Shown: positions 7,008-17,200, counted from the first letter of the stretch. The stretch: 64,000 nucleotides of DNA from DTLC01 sp964555645 (GCA_964555645.1 CAZKTA010000015.1:1-64000); one strand, 5' to 3'. Made by a program: numbers and translations. The notes: generated by a model from the sequence alone, not told the origin.

Positions 7008-9129
7008 GTTCGCCATACCTCCATAAATCAGGCAATGGGAGCCAGACTCGGACTGTGGTACCTTTTCTCACCTCACTTTCCACGGTAATTCGGCCGCGGT
7101 GCGCCTCGACAATTGCCTTTGCTTGATACATACCGATGCCGAGGCCTTTTTTTTTCGTTGTGCAAAACGGTTTAAACAACGAGTTTGCAATGAACTCTTG
7201 GCTCATCCCGCAACCGTGATCTAGAACAGTTAAAACAACACCGTTGTCTTGCGCGGCCGTTTCAACAACAATTTCGGCGCCAGGGGGAGAAGCTTCTCTT
7301 GCGTTTAACAGCAAGTTCGCAACAACAGATTCGAACTGTTTTGAATCTAGCATCACAGGCGGTACAGGCGCCAACTTTAGCTTGAAAACGACCTGTTTAT
7401 CGTCACCTACAAATCGAACTGCACTGGTTACCACCTTGTTCAAATCGCTTGATACAAGCTCAACCCTATGACTATGCCGCAGCGTTGTCAGTCGCTCGAT
7501 CAACTCATTAATATGCGTGACGCTTCTTTCCAATGTCTGCAGCGCTTCGGTCCGGAAAGCCGGGTTTTCAAGATGTTTTTGCATGTTACGAACCGTGAGC
7601 GAAAGCGTCGAGACCGTGTTCTTTAAATCATGCACAATAAACGCGGACATGGTTTGGAACGCCTCTAATTCACGCGCTTGAACGACCTTTTCAGAAAGGC
7701 CGATATTCTGCAGCCCAGCAGCGATGTGATTTGCAAGCTGTTTTAGGAGTTCCCAATCTTCTCCTGTGAACGGAGTTCCACGCACTCTGTCTCCCAGCAC
7801 AATGATCCCTTCCAACTCACCGCGAGCAAACAAACCAATACAAAACCTATGGCCGCCACTCCTGAACAGCCCGGGATTGCTTTGCCGCAACAACTCACAC
7901 CACGGTTCCGGCGATGCATCAATATCAACCGGTTCTTGGGACTTGCCAGCAGCAGCGGATAAACCCCGAACAACAGCCTCACCCAACCGCGCAGTTTGTT
8001 CATGCTCGGAATCCAGAGCCGTAGAAGCACCAAAAACAAGTGCCCCACCGGCTTTGTCATATAGCCAAATTGTAACCGACAACGCTTCAAAAACATCTGC
8101 AATAAGGCCTGTAACCGCACGGGCATATACCTTTCGATCGAGGACACCAGAAGTCCGTTTTGTGAATTCCGACCACACTCGGCGGTAGTCGTGTAAAGGC
8201 CGCTTAAAATGTTTGCTTACAAACATCCGCGTTGCCATGCGCACACGGTCTGAAAACAACATCACTCCTACGCCTACCGCGCCCACCAGAATCAACAAAG
8301 CTGTGATCGGTAAAGCCTTTTCTTTGCCCAGTCCAGTCACAACACGGGCAACCAACCCAGTCGCAACGAGATAGCCAGCAACCAACAAGACGGTGACAGA
8401 CCGCTGCAACACCGCTGCCGAAGGATAAATATCAACCTTTGAAAACCTGCTCCTGTAAAGGGAAAATGCCAACATCAAACTTGCAAGAATAAGTGCCACG
8501 CCGTCCAACAAAATAAGCTGCCCCCTAGTAGCTGAATAAAGGACAGCCTGGCTGCTGGTGTAAAGCCGTTCTCCAAACAACAATCCGAGGCCAAAAACTG
8601 TGTACTTTATTTTCCATCTCGCAGTGCCAACAGCGGCACGGAACGTCCACTCCAGATTCATTAAGACCAATACCAAGCCAAAAACAAACCCGGCATGCAC
8701 AACCCGTGCCGCCCATGTTAGTTGAAATACCCAATTGCCGGGTTCAGCCGTCCACACAGCGCCAACCACTAAATGCTTTCTCCATAAAAGCGCAAATCCG
8801 AACAGTAACCCGCCAAATATCAGCAGTGCCGGCAGCCATTTCTTCAAAAGCTCCACCCCGTTGCCACGCGCGTCTGTTACAGCAAAAGTTAGCCAACAAG
8901 CCGGCACCAATGCCAAACACACCAACGACCAGCGCTGGCAAATTACCATTTCCGCGGCTGAAGCGGCATTCCAACTCGATAGGTGGCAAACCCGCTCAAG
9001 CCCCAAAAGGACCATCCCCGCAAAAAATGACCATTCAGGAATCGACCGCGGTCGCCGCGTCAAAACTAATAGGCCAACTGCCAGTGCACACACCGCCGCA
9101 ATCAATTGCGTTACCTCAAACGACCCCAT
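6979..9129 (-). CDS. prsK: PrsK: PEP-CTERM/exosortase system histidine kinase
   Basis: 716 residues. The N-terminal 300 residues hold about nine hydrophobic segments (for instance 7-24, 33-50, 64-85, 100-116, 140-157, 174-190, 204-222, 245-265 and 272-293). A GAF-like domain follows at about 330-475, then the dimerisation/phosphoacceptor helix with H500 (FIVHDLKN). The ATPase domain has the N-box NLLLNAREAS (605-614), G1 VLDHGCGM (635-642) and the KKGLGIGMYQA lid (660-670). The polytopic N-terminus plus GAF plus HisKA/HATPase is the typical PrsK layout. The 3' end overlaps the response-regulator start. The signal sensed is unknown; the long membrane part suggests a membrane or periplasmic cue. 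Confidence 0.93.
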   Translation of the reverse strand: MGSFEVTQLIAAVCALAVGLLVLTRRPRSIPEWSFFAGMVLLGLERVCHLSSWNAASAAEMVICQRWSLVCLALVPACWLTFAVTDARGNGVELLKKWLPALLIFGGLLFGFALLWRKHLVVGAVWTAEPGNWVFQLTWAARVVHAGFVFGLVLVLMNLEWTFRAAVGTARWKIKYTVFGLGLLFGERLYTSSQAVLYSATRGQLILLDGVALILASLMLAFSLYRSRFSKVDIYPSAAVLQRSVTVLLVAGYLVATGLVARVVTGLGKEKALPITALLILVGAVGVGVMLFSDRVRMATRMFVSKHFKRPLHDYRRVWSEFTKRTSGVLDRKVYARAVTGLIADVFEALSVTIWLYDKAGGALVFGASTALDSEHEQTARLGEAVVRGLSAAAGKSQEPVDIDASPEPWCELLRQSNPGLFRSGGHRFCIGLFARGELEGIIVLGDRVRGTPFTGEDWELLKQLANHIAAGLQNIGLSEKVVQARELEAFQTMSAFIVHDLKNTVSTLSLTVRNMQKHLENPAFRTEALQTLERSVTHINELIERLTTLRHSHRVELVSSDLNKVVTSAVRFVGDDKQVVFKLKLAPVPPVMLDSKQFESVVANLLLNAREASPPGAEIVVETAAQDNGVVLTVLDHGCGMSQEFIANSLFKPFCTTKKKGLGIGMYQAKAIVEAHRGRITVESEVRKGTTVRVWLPLPDLWRYGEHETSVASCR

Positions 9130-10347
9130 AATGGCGCTTCATCTCCCTTGAACAGAATAAAACAAAACACAATCCTGCCCCACAACGTCAAAAGCACAGG
9201 TGAAACTTGAATCCGACTGAAGCTGACACCGAGTAGATATAGTTCTCGATTCACGGGCAAAGTCCACTTCGCAAAGGGTACTGTAAGCTTCACCAAACAC
9301 GGGGCTCACCGATAAGAATGTGCGCTTTTGTCTATTTTACGCAAAGGCCTTTTTAACACACGGTTAATAAACATGTCCAGATGCTGTCGGAACGTATTCG
9401 AGGCCATTAATAATCGCAGCGACATCTTGCTTTGTGGGGGATGTTCAGAGCAACTTTACTCAGACTAAATAACGACCTCAACGAGTTTTACATTGGACTT
9501 ACGGCCAAAAAAGAGCCGGCTTCCTTACCAAGGCTTTTTGCATCAAAAAGTTGTCCAATCAGTGGCTCCGCGCATAAAAGCAAAGTGTCATCAGCCAACA
9601 AAGACTGCCTCGCAATTAGGAGTCCAAGAACAAAGGTGAGGAAGCCGTTTATCTCGGGAGAGCGACTTCCTCTTGGTGATGCAAAGATGCTGTAGCGAAT
9701 GCAGAGTTGCCCGCCTGCAGATTGGGTTCACAAACGTACAGCCGAGCTTGATCGCGTTTGCGCACGCGCCCCGCTGCTCAGCACCGTTTCGCTTTTTAGC
9801 CGGTACCGTGCCAACTATTCGGCCCATTAGGAAATTACACAACACACTGATAATCAAGTAGTTACGATGCCGTTTTACATCCTCCGCACGCCAGGCTCAG
9901 TGCGTTTGTGGAAAACATTCTGACACTTTATTAGTATTAGCGCACAAAATTACTGTAAAACAGTGTAACAGCTTGAAAATCAAGAGCTTGCGTATCATGT
10001 GCCCGAAATGCAAAACCGTTAATTTTGCCGACAGAATGCTGTGTTGGGATCTTCCCTTTGGGCTAGACAACGCACTAATACTAAAATCGTATAGTCACAG
10101 CTACAAAACGCCGCTCCTAATGAAGCTTGGGTGTACTCTTGCCGGTCATAACCGTTACTGTGTCAAGTAACTATAATTATGATTGTTCATTGCACCCGTA
10201 ATAAAGTTGGTTCCGTAGAAGGTAAAGTTCACACCCACACCAGTTCCAAAACGCATAGCGACTGGGTGGGTCCGCTGATAATCACCACATAAATGGATTT
10301 GTTCCGATAATTGCCAAATGCAAAAAACACAGCAAACGCAAATCCAG
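9130..10347. other. 1.2-kb intergenic region between prsT and prsK
   Basis: AT-richer than its neighbours. Short frames exist (a plus-strand one of 65 codons at 9973-10170 begins with a CPKC-like pair) but none has a supported start or recognisable relatives. At 9790-9804 the minus strand reads TGGCAC then, ten bases after the GG, GGC, a weak sigma-54-like match; it lies far from prsK and is not claimed as a promoter. I see no RNA gene. Confidence 0.5.
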
Positions 10348-13300
10348 TCAATTCAATTCCGAAAGTATGCGCCTTGCTTCGGCTGCCCAAGCTGAACCTG
10401 GCGCAAGTTCAAGCGCTTTTGTAAGCGATTGCTTGCTCTGAGCCTGTTGTTTTAACTTGTACTGTGCACTGCCCAGGTAAAACAGCAATTCTGCATCCTG
10501 TGGAAAACGCGCTGTACTTTCACTTAGCAGTTGTGCCGCATGTTGGAAATCACCGCGCTTGAATGAAATGACTCCCAAAAGCCGCGCAACTTGTGGGTCA
10601 TGTGGAAATGCCTCGCGCGCTTTGAGCGCATGCTCGTACGCCTTGGAAGTGTCGTTCAAGCGGTCATGATAAAGAAATGCAAGCGCACGGTTCGCAGGAG
10701 TAAACAATGGCATCTGTTTCAATGCACTCTCATAAGCTTGCTGCGCACTAGCATAATTGCCCTGTTTTTCACGAATCACACCCAACACCATCAGAGCTGG
10801 GACATAATCAGGCTCTTTTTGCAGAATCTGCTCGACCTGATCAATTGCATGAACTGCATGCTCTGGCTCCCCAGCTAAGACCATAAGCTCGGCAAATGTT
10901 CTTGCTTTCTCTGCCAGCGGATGCTGTTTGCCTGCGGCAAGGATTGGCTGCAACGCTGCAATTGCATTGCTGACTTGGCCCACGCTGTATGCGGCCATTG
11001 CAAAATCAAATCTAACTTGCAGGTCGTTTGTGATCGCGTTGGCGCTTTCCTGTAGCAGACCAAAAGCCCACATGTGATCACGCGCACGATATGCAAGCCG
11101 GCCTAAGACATGTGCGGTGACGGGATCGTTTGGATTCAAACCACGTGCTTTCCGTGCCAGCTCAATTGCCCTTGTTGTATTGTTCAAATTCCACGCGTAC
11201 AATTCGGCAAGTCGAACAAGAGCCGATGTGAGGTTCGGCTGAATCCTGATGGCTTTTTCGTATGTTGCAACTGCTTTTTCGAGTTCACCTCTGTGCTCGT
11301 AAGCTCGGGCCAATCGCAAAAGCACAATCGGGTCCTTTGCATCACGCTTGGCTTTTTGCTCCAACTCGGTGATCCGGTCGTGCCCGGTACCGCTTTGCTC
11401 GAGTATATCAAGCTTGCTCCGCGCTTCGGTTAACCAGGGTGCGTCTTTTGCTAGCAAAACCGCTTTCTGCAATGCAACCTTTGCTGCAGTTTCCTCGCCC
11501 AGCATGTAATGCGCCATACCCAAATGAAATAGCACTTCGGTCTCTTCAGGTAGTGCGCGCGCGCTTTCCAGTAATAATACAACCGCCTGTGGATACTCAC
11601 CACGCCGGTACAGAACCCAACCGAGAGTATCGGCGTAGTATGGGTTTCGCGGTTCTGAATCGTATGCACGCCGTGCAAGGTCATATGCTCGGTCTAGCTT
11701 ACCCAAATGCTCAGCATACAACCATGCCAGGTTGTTCTGTGCAGGTGCAAAACGCGGATTAACAGCCAAGACCTTTTCGTAAGCGGCAGCTGCTCCAGTG
11801 TAGTTTGAATTTGCAGCGTGTAACTGCGCAAGCTGCATGATCAAAAGCACATCGTTCGTATTTTGCGCGATCAACTGCTCGAGTCTCTCGAGTGCTTCCT
11901 TTTGCCTGTTTGCAGCTACATAGACCTGTGCGAGCAGCGAATTTGCAGCCTGAAAATCAGGTGTAATTTCTAGTGCTTTCTTTAGGACCGATTCGGCCTC
12001 AGCAAGGTTGGTCTGGGCAAAATACACCAGTCCAAGCAAATAAGGATAGACTGCGTTTGTCGGAAAGAGCCGGATTTGTTTTAGTAGGCGTTCTTTGGCT
12101 GTGTCGTAGCGCCTATCAGCTATGTCAAGCTGCACTAGCTGCTCCAACGGCAACACGTAGTCAGGTGCCAGGGCTAGTGACTGTTCCAAACACACGCGTG
12201 CCTCGGCATTTTTTCCTTGTTGCCGCAAAACAAGCCCCTTCAAAAGTGGCGGTTCTGGATTGGTCGGGTAAAGCCACGACAACCTTTCAAAAACATTGTA
12301 AGCTTCGTTTAGGTTCCCCCGTGCCCGGTACGCATCAGCCAACAACATATGTGCCTGTACAAAGCGCGGATTCCGCTTCAGCACGTCAGAAAGCGCCTGG
12401 ATAGCCACGTCGCTATTGCCTTGGCGCACGTTTATCTGCGCAAGGAGCAAAGTTGCTTCTGGATAGTCAGGTTGAATGGCGAGTGCATCTCTGAGCGAGT
12501 CAATTGCACCAGGCAAATCGTTCACGGCCAATTTTGCCACTGCTAGACGATAATAAAGTGCCGCAATTCGCGGGTACGCCTTTACTGCGCGTTCGAGCTC
12601 GGCAACCGCTTTAGCAGGTTCACCCTGCGCTGTGCGCAACTGCGACATCATCAAAAGCGCTTCCAAGTTTGATCCATCACGCAACAGAATTGTCTTTAAT
12701 ATGCCCTCACAATCCGCCAACCTGCCCTCGCTCAGTGCCAGAGATGCAAGCCGATGCAACGCAGGCAGATAATCAGGTGCACGTTTTGAGATTTCCTCCA
12801 ACAACTTGCGGCCCGCTGCAGCATCGTTATTGGCAATCTTGAAATCTGCGTACCGAAGCCGCGCAGTGGCACGTACCGGCGCCAGTTCAGAAGCCAACTT
12901 AAGCTCCGTTTCCGCACCATCACGATCATTCTTGAGCAACATGAGGTTGCCCAGAGCCAAGTGCGCGATGCTAGAATTGGGGTTTATTTGGAGCGCGCGC
13001 CTGAAATGTCTTTCGCCCCCATCCAGATCGCCCAAACGTACTCGGACCGTTCCGAGCGCAACATGGTACTCTGGACCGTCTCCTGCAGCGTCCCCAAGTC
13101 TTTCAAGGATTTTCTGTGCATCGACAAGTTCGTTGGTGGTCCGGCTGCTTTCGGCAAGCAAAACAAGTGCGCGCGCATTTGTCGGTTGCCGCTCTAGCAC
13201 AAACAAAGCCTCGTGACGTGCCTGATTAACCTGGCCGCCGTCCAAAGCGCACCGGCCCAATCTAACGCGTAGCTCGAGGTCTTCCGGGAGAACATCCTTC

Positions 13301-13569
13301 AATTGAGTTAGCAGCGCAAAGGCACGGAGCACCCTGCCCTGTTCTTGTGCCATAAAAGCTAGCATCCGCAGCGCAGTAAGGTTGGTCGCATCAAAGCGTA
13401 ACGCATTTAGGCACTCAATCTCGGCACGATCGTAGTCGCCAGCCTTGAACAGTTTCTCTGCACGGTTCAAGTGCCGGTCTATATTTGAGACGCGCCCACA
13501 ACCAGTCGCCCCAGACCAAACCAGCCCAATCGCAAGAACTGTACTTAAAACTAAAAGCTTCTTGTTCAT
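10348..13569 (-). CDS. prsT: PrsT: exosortase-system TPR lipoprotein
   Basis: About 1073 residues from the ATG at 13569, which is preceded by GGAAAA; an upstream TTG at 13587 is less likely. The N-terminus MNKKLLVLSTVLAIGLVW and the lipobox-like ATGC with C24 indicate a lipoprotein anchored in the cell envelope. The rest is made of many degenerate 34-residue tetratricopeptide repeats from start to end, with typical phrases such as NPNSSIAHLALGNLML, NPRFAPAQNNLAWLYAEH and PQDAELLFYLGSAQYK. PrsT proteins occur next to prsK, prsR and exosortase genes; the TPR array is thought to assist polysaccharide assembly or export. This copy is long, and its C-terminal third (about 755-1073) looks like a second copy of the layout of residues 450-700. 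It lies 234 bases downstream of the exosortase gene. Confidence 0.88.
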   Translation of the reverse strand: MNKKLLVLSTVLAIGLVWSGATGCGRVSNIDRHLNRAEKLFKAGDYDRAEIECLNALRFDATNLTALRMLAFMAQEQGRVLRAFALLTQLKDVLPEDLELRVRLGRCALDGGQVNQARHEALFVLERQPTNARALVLLAESSRTTNELVDAQKILERLGDAAGDGPEYHVALGTVRVRLGDLDGGERHFRRALQINPNSSIAHLALGNLMLLKNDRDGAETELKLASELAPVRATARLRYADFKIANNDAAAGRKLLEEISKRAPDYLPALHRLASLALSEGRLADCEGILKTILLRDGSNLEALLMMSQLRTAQGEPAKAVAELERAVKAYPRIAALYYRLAVAKLAVNDLPGAIDSLRDALAIQPDYPEATLLLAQINVRQGNSDVAIQALSDVLKRNPRFVQAHMLLADAYRARGNLNEAYNVFERLSWLYPTNPEPPLLKGLVLRQQGKNAEARVCLEQSLALAPDYVLPLEQLVQLDIADRRYDTAKERLLKQIRLFPTNAVYPYLLGLVYFAQTNLAEAESVLKKALEITPDFQAANSLLAQVYVAANRQKEALERLEQLIAQNTNDVLLIMQLAQLHAANSNYTGAAAAYEKVLAVNPRFAPAQNNLAWLYAEHLGKLDRAYDLARRAYDSEPRNPYYADTLGWVLYRRGEYPQAVVLLLESARALPEETEVLFHLGMAHYMLGEETAAKVALQKAVLLAKDAPWLTEARSKLDILEQSGTGHDRITELEQKAKRDAKDPIVLLRLARAYEHRGELEKAVATYEKAIRIQPNLTSALVRLAELYAWNLNNTTRAIELARKARGLNPNDPVTAHVLGRLAYRARDHMWAFGLLQESANAITNDLQVRFDFAMAAYSVGQVSNAIAALQPILAAGKQHPLAEKARTFAELMVLAGEPEHAVHAIDQVEQILQKEPDYVPALMVLGVIREKQGNYASAQQAYESALKQMPLFTPANRALAFLYHDRLNDTSKAYEHALKAREAFPHDPQVARLLGVISFKRGDFQHAAQLLSESTARFPQDAELLFYLGSAQYKLKQQAQSKQSLTKALELAPGSAWAAEARRILSELN

Positions 13570-13655
13570 ATCTGATTTTCCATACAAGCTCTAACCGCAA
13601 TCGCCCACTGCACACTAATAAACTTGCAAGTTGATAGTCTCAGCTCCTTAGACGG

Positions 13656-13680
13656 CTGCACTCGTAAAAGTGCAGTTTTT
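13656..13680 (+). terminator. Terminator-like hairpin with T5 tract, plus strand
   Basis: CTGCACT (13656-13662) pairs with AGTGCAG (13669-13675) and is followed at once by TTTTT (13676-13680). This is intrinsic-terminator geometry on the plus strand, although the flanking genes are both on the minus strand. On the minus strand it is a hairpin in the prsT leader, about 90-110 bases before the start. Confidence 0.5.
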
Positions 13681-13821
13681 CATGTCCACGGAACTTCCCC
13701 ACGCAAATTCTGCAAGCGACCGCTATTGAATCCTAACGCTTGCGAAAGATGAATCGCAGTCAGACAACGAAAAACTCTCGCACACGCTGCACACGGGCAC
13801 TTAACGGATAAATCCACGAGG

Positions 13822-14844
13822 CTAACTCTTACTTGGCTCGTTGCCGATCTTGCCGCCACTCTTGGCCTGATTTTCACCCATGCGCCGCTCAGTTCGATAC
13901 AGCCAAATTAACAGCAAAAAAAGCGGGATGAGCGATAGCACAAAGAAAACCGGCCCGCCCCGGCGATGAATTGCAGAATCAATCATGGTGGGTGAAATGT
14001 GCACACATAACCAGCCGATAGTGTAAACTCGAAATCCGTTTCGTAAGATACCCAACGGAATTACAAACAGCGCAAGCAAAACCCGTCGCCAGTGCGACCG
14101 CAATAATAAGTGACCCGCCAACAGGCTCGTTATGAAAAGCACGTATGTGGACCGTATCCCGCTGCATTCTTCTGCAACTTGAATAGTTATACCCGGCAAT
14201 TGAAACACCAGGCCGTGTCGGAACACTGTGCTGCCGGTTATCCAGAACAAAAAAGCCGCTGCTTCGGCTGAAGCATACTGTAAAAACACCTCGATTGCAT
14301 TAACCATGAACGTCGGTAGCGGAACCATGAAAATAAGGAAAATCACCGGGAATGCTATTGGCCTCAGGAAAGACCAACCCAACAGAAACAATGCGCTGGC
14401 CCATAGCAAACACACAAAAGCAAAAATTGCCGCTGCAATTGCGTCGGTCCCTGGGTTTGTGACACCGCCTGCCTCTCCCTTAAAGTACGCGTGAAGTCCA
14501 ACCAGGCCAATTGCCGCCGGAATTGCTGCAAATGCAGGTGACCCGGTCGGATTTTGCGGGAGTTCACGCCGCCTCATCCAGATTAGGTACGCTGTAATAA
14601 CCGGAATCAAAGGAATGTGCGAATGTAGCGCGTGTGTGTGGGAAAGCCGCGCCAACCCAATCAACGGCCCGACAAAAACTGCGCACAACAAAACGCCAAA
14701 TACAGCAAACAACTTTAACCGCCTCGACAAAACCCTGGACCCGGTTGCGGCTTTAGTGGTCGTGCCACCGGCTGAACCCGGTTGTTTTTTTTGCCAATTC
14801 ACGGTTAGTATTTCCCAGAAGACCTTTCCATCTCGGCTAAACAC
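13822..14844 (-). CDS. Exosortase
   Basis: 340 residues with about eight membrane segments between 43 and 315. The catalytic residues of the exosortase/archaeosortase family are present: C227 in AEECSGIRS, R268 in ILRNGFRV and H293 in AIHRRGGPVFF. Exosortases cleave C-terminal PEP-CTERM-like signals in the membrane and are linked to EPS loci. The length agrees with the short exosortase form without an added C-terminal EpsI domain. It lies upstream of prsT and downstream of a FemAB-like gene in one direction. No gene in the window encodes a visible PEP-CTERM-like substrate. The exact exosortase subtype cannot be fixed from this reading, so no symbol is given. Confidence 0.93.
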   Translation of the reverse strand: MFSRDGKVFWEILTVNWQKKQPGSAGGTTTKAATGSRVLSRRLKLFAVFGVLLCAVFVGPLIGLARLSHTHALHSHIPLIPVITAYLIWMRRRELPQNPTGSPAFAAIPAAIGLVGLHAYFKGEAGGVTNPGTDAIAAAIFAFVCLLWASALFLLGWSFLRPIAFPVIFLIFMVPLPTFMVNAIEVFLQYASAEAAAFLFWITGSTVFRHGLVFQLPGITIQVAEECSGIRSTYVLFITSLLAGHLLLRSHWRRVLLALFVIPLGILRNGFRVYTIGWLCVHISPTMIDSAIHRRGGPVFFVLSLIPLFLLLIWLYRTERRMGENQAKSGGKIGNEPSKS

Positions 14845-14962
14845 ACGAAAAACTACACGCTAGAGATTGCCTCTACGCGGTCTCATAGCCAACATCCACC
14901 GGATAGCCAGCGCGACCAGTCGTTGTCTGTAACCGCGTTTTGCCAAACTGTCTGAGTCCATC

Positions 14963-16054
14963 TCATTGATTCTTTAATATGAAGTTGAACGACCAGCTCC
15001 AAAGTCTAGTAAACCTGCTCCAAGCTGTGACAACCCATTTTAGCACAGGATCGCAAGCGTACAAATGCGCTTGGGGCAACAGTTGAGGTTGCGCCCCCAG
15101 CCTCAAATTAAAGACATGCCGGCTCCGCTGTTGGTCTGGCGTTAAAGGTCGGCCCGCCAAAAGTGCTTCAGCAATCGACCGATCTAACCCCCCGAAATCA
15201 ACAACCCGATAACCGTGCTCGGCCGACCAGTAGATCGCCTCGACATTTAGAAGACAATTAGCGTGCAACGAAGGGTTGCTCTGGTCCCAACCTTTTTTCC
15301 AAAAAGTGCACCGCCCGCCGAACCCGATCATAAGCAGTCCCGCGACGTGTTTGCCATTCCAGTTTGCAAAGGCCAGATGCACATTTGGTTCAAAATTGTC
15401 CCACACAGCTTCTAACACCTCGCTGCGGGCCGGGCTCGGGGCGACGCCTTGCCGTCGGCAACTGTTCAACATTAGCTCGAAGAAAATCGACAAATCTGCC
15501 CTGGTCCCAAAACAAATCGTTACACCACGATTCCGCGCCTGCTTTGCCTCTTGGCGTGCCCTCCTATTCATTCGTGCGTCAATAGCCGGGCGACCGCACT
15601 TCAAGTCAACCACAGCAGTGGCACTTATCACACCGGGTACCGGCACCGGTAAAAATCCGCGGTTAGCTAGCTCAGCCGAGGAAATTTTGCTTTTATCTGG
15701 CAGCTGCAAAATAAGCCCGCGCAGTCCAAGGCCGCACGCAGCCTGGCAGATCTCACTGACTGCGGTCCTGAGCAAAGTTGAATTTTCTTCCACCAAAACG
15801 GGCCCTTTACTCACGTACCCAATCCGACCGAACCGTGTTTTTTTCCAAAGAATCTGCGCCCCCCAAAGATGCCCAGGTTCAATGGCTAGGCCAAGCTTGT
15901 GTGCGTGCCACCCTTCAAGGGCTTTCACGCGTGCCCACTTGGTTGACTGTTGAAACTGACCACATGGGTGAGTCTTCAAGAACTCTTCCCATTGGTACTC
16001 TAAGTCAGTTAAGGAAAGATTCGGGCGAACGCCAGTATGAACAGGCGCGTGCAC
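14963..16054 (-). CDS. FemAB-like aminoacyl/acyltransferase
   Basis: 363 residues with the double-GNAT layout of FemA/FemB/FemX proteins. The N-terminal half has HPCGQFQQSTKWARVKAL, followed by GRIGYVSKGPVLVEE. The second half has MNRRARQEAKQARNRGVTI, VAGLLMIGFGGRCTFWKKGW, and the end motif VVDFGGLDRS. Classical members transfer amino acids from aminoacyl-tRNA to lipid II, while exosortase-associated relatives are thought to modify exopolysaccharide. No signal peptide is present, so it acts in the cytoplasm. It is the first of six such transferases in the island and sits directly upstream of the exosortase gene. Confidence 0.8.
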   Translation of the reverse strand: MHAPVHTGVRPNLSLTDLEYQWEEFLKTHPCGQFQQSTKWARVKALEGWHAHKLGLAIEPGHLWGAQILWKKTRFGRIGYVSKGPVLVEENSTLLRTAVSEICQAACGLGLRGLILQLPDKSKISSAELANRGFLPVPVPGVISATAVVDLKCGRPAIDARMNRRARQEAKQARNRGVTICFGTRADLSIFFELMLNSCRRQGVAPSPARSEVLEAVWDNFEPNVHLAFANWNGKHVAGLLMIGFGGRCTFWKKGWDQSNPSLHANCLLNVEAIYWSAEHGYRVVDFGGLDRSIAEALLAGRPLTPDQQRSRHVFNLRLGAQPQLLPQAHLYACDPVLKWVVTAWSRFTRLWSWSFNFILKNQ

Positions 16055-16138
16055 GGCAAAACCTTGCTATTGGCGCCGTATAGCCAACACTAGCTCCGTT
16101 TGGCCAGTGAAAGCTCTACAATGTTAAAGTCAAATCCA

Positions 16139-16966
16139 CTACCAGTTTCCAACAAGAGCAGCATGACGCCGGGGCAATAACCACTTCAGCGCAACCAGCA
16201 ACACTGGGTGAACATGCAGTCGAGCAGGTTGACGAACAAGCTTCGCACCACGATGCAAATAATACATGTCTTGACTATTTCCGCCTTGATATGGCCGAAG
16301 AAATACTTGCCTGATTCCGGGTTCTTGAGCAGCGCGCCAACGTAATTCGTGAAACATTAACTCACCCAAGTTTCTCTTTAACGCATCAGTCTCTATAAAA
16401 AGCGTTGCATAGATCACTGTATCCCCGACCCGGTATGACACGGAGACACCATTTAACTTTTTGCCAGCATACCCGCCGAGGACCAACGGGTTACCAAAAT
16501 TATAGATCGTTTCAACCCAGCGCTCAAAAGCTGGCCTTTTCCGGCGCTCTTTGAGGTAACCGTATCTGGTGCGTTCGTAGAACGAGATATACGCCTCGTA
16601 TCCACCTCGTTTTAGTTCCCCAGGCTCGGTAATGGGTCGTACCACAAAAGTCGCTGCGGCCTGGTTAAGTAACTGACAGCGGCGCCGCCCCAATTGGGAT
16701 TTGTGGTATCCCTCCAAATTTTCCAGAATTAGGTAATTCAGACTCGAGTTTGCTTTTTCAGTACTCTGCACGGCGTACTGCAATACAACAGGCCAGGAAA
16801 ATGAGCCAGTAGGTGGGGTGCTATTGATTGTCTCGTAACAAAAGAGTGGCCTGAAAAAAAATGGCCGCACCCGACGCCACCAAATGCCGTCCACCTTCAC
16901 AAGCTTCGCCCCGAGCTGTAACTCCAGCGTCGCGTACTCATCGGCTGTCATCAGCTTCCAGTGCAT
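16139..16966 (-). CDS. GNAT/FemAB-related transferase, paralogue of the 21.8-kb gene
   Basis: About 275 residues from the ATG at 16966; the frame is open to a GTG at 17038, and no start has a strong Shine-Dalgarno site. The N-terminal segment MTADEYATLELQLGAKLV and WWRRVRPFFFRPLF closely matches MTLEKFYRLERGLGATIV and GWRQVRPGFWRPAF of the gene at 21830-22774, so the two are paralogues. The middle has SFYERTRYGYLKERRKRPAF and LVLGGYAGKKLNGVSVSYRV, typical of the second GNAT fold of FemAB-like proteins. Its likely job is transfer of an amino acid or acyl group to the polysaccharide or its lipid carrier. The substrate is not predictable. It lies between the CapA-like and FemAB-like genes. Confidence 0.7.
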   Translation of the reverse strand: MHWKLMTADEYATLELQLGAKLVKVDGIWWRRVRPFFFRPLFCYETINSTPPTGSFSWPVVLQYAVQSTEKANSSLNYLILENLEGYHKSQLGRRRCQLLNQAAATFVVRPITEPGELKRGGYEAYISFYERTRYGYLKERRKRPAFERWVETIYNFGNPLVLGGYAGKKLNGVSVSYRVGDTVIYATLFIETDALKRNLGELMFHELRWRAAQEPGIRQVFLRPYQGGNSQDMYYLHRGAKLVRQPARLHVHPVLLVALKWLLPRRHAALVGNW

Positions 16967-17200
16967 GGTAAAGCGGAGACCATAGACCTCTCTTCCACCT
17001 GTTCTCTGGCCTTGGCAAGTGTGTTCTCCTCTTTGCACCTTCAGGCCACTATATAAGACCCGTCTGCCTGTTTTTAGTCCACAACATTAGCACGGACGAA
17101 GGTGCGCAAGTGTAAAAACAACGCACCGTTGAGCTCATTTTGCAGGGGTGTATCGGATGTAAACTATCATGCAGCGTACCTGCGGCCCAACAAAGACCGT

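Noticed and set aside
9790..9804. Minus-strand TGGCAC...CGGC resembling a sigma-54 site upstream of prsK
   Set aside because: The -12 element is CGGC rather than TTGC and the site is about 660 bases from the kinase start.
10591..10878. Plus-strand frames inside the prsT gene
   Set aside because: They are shadows of a strongly coding minus-strand TPR gene with no ribosome binding site.
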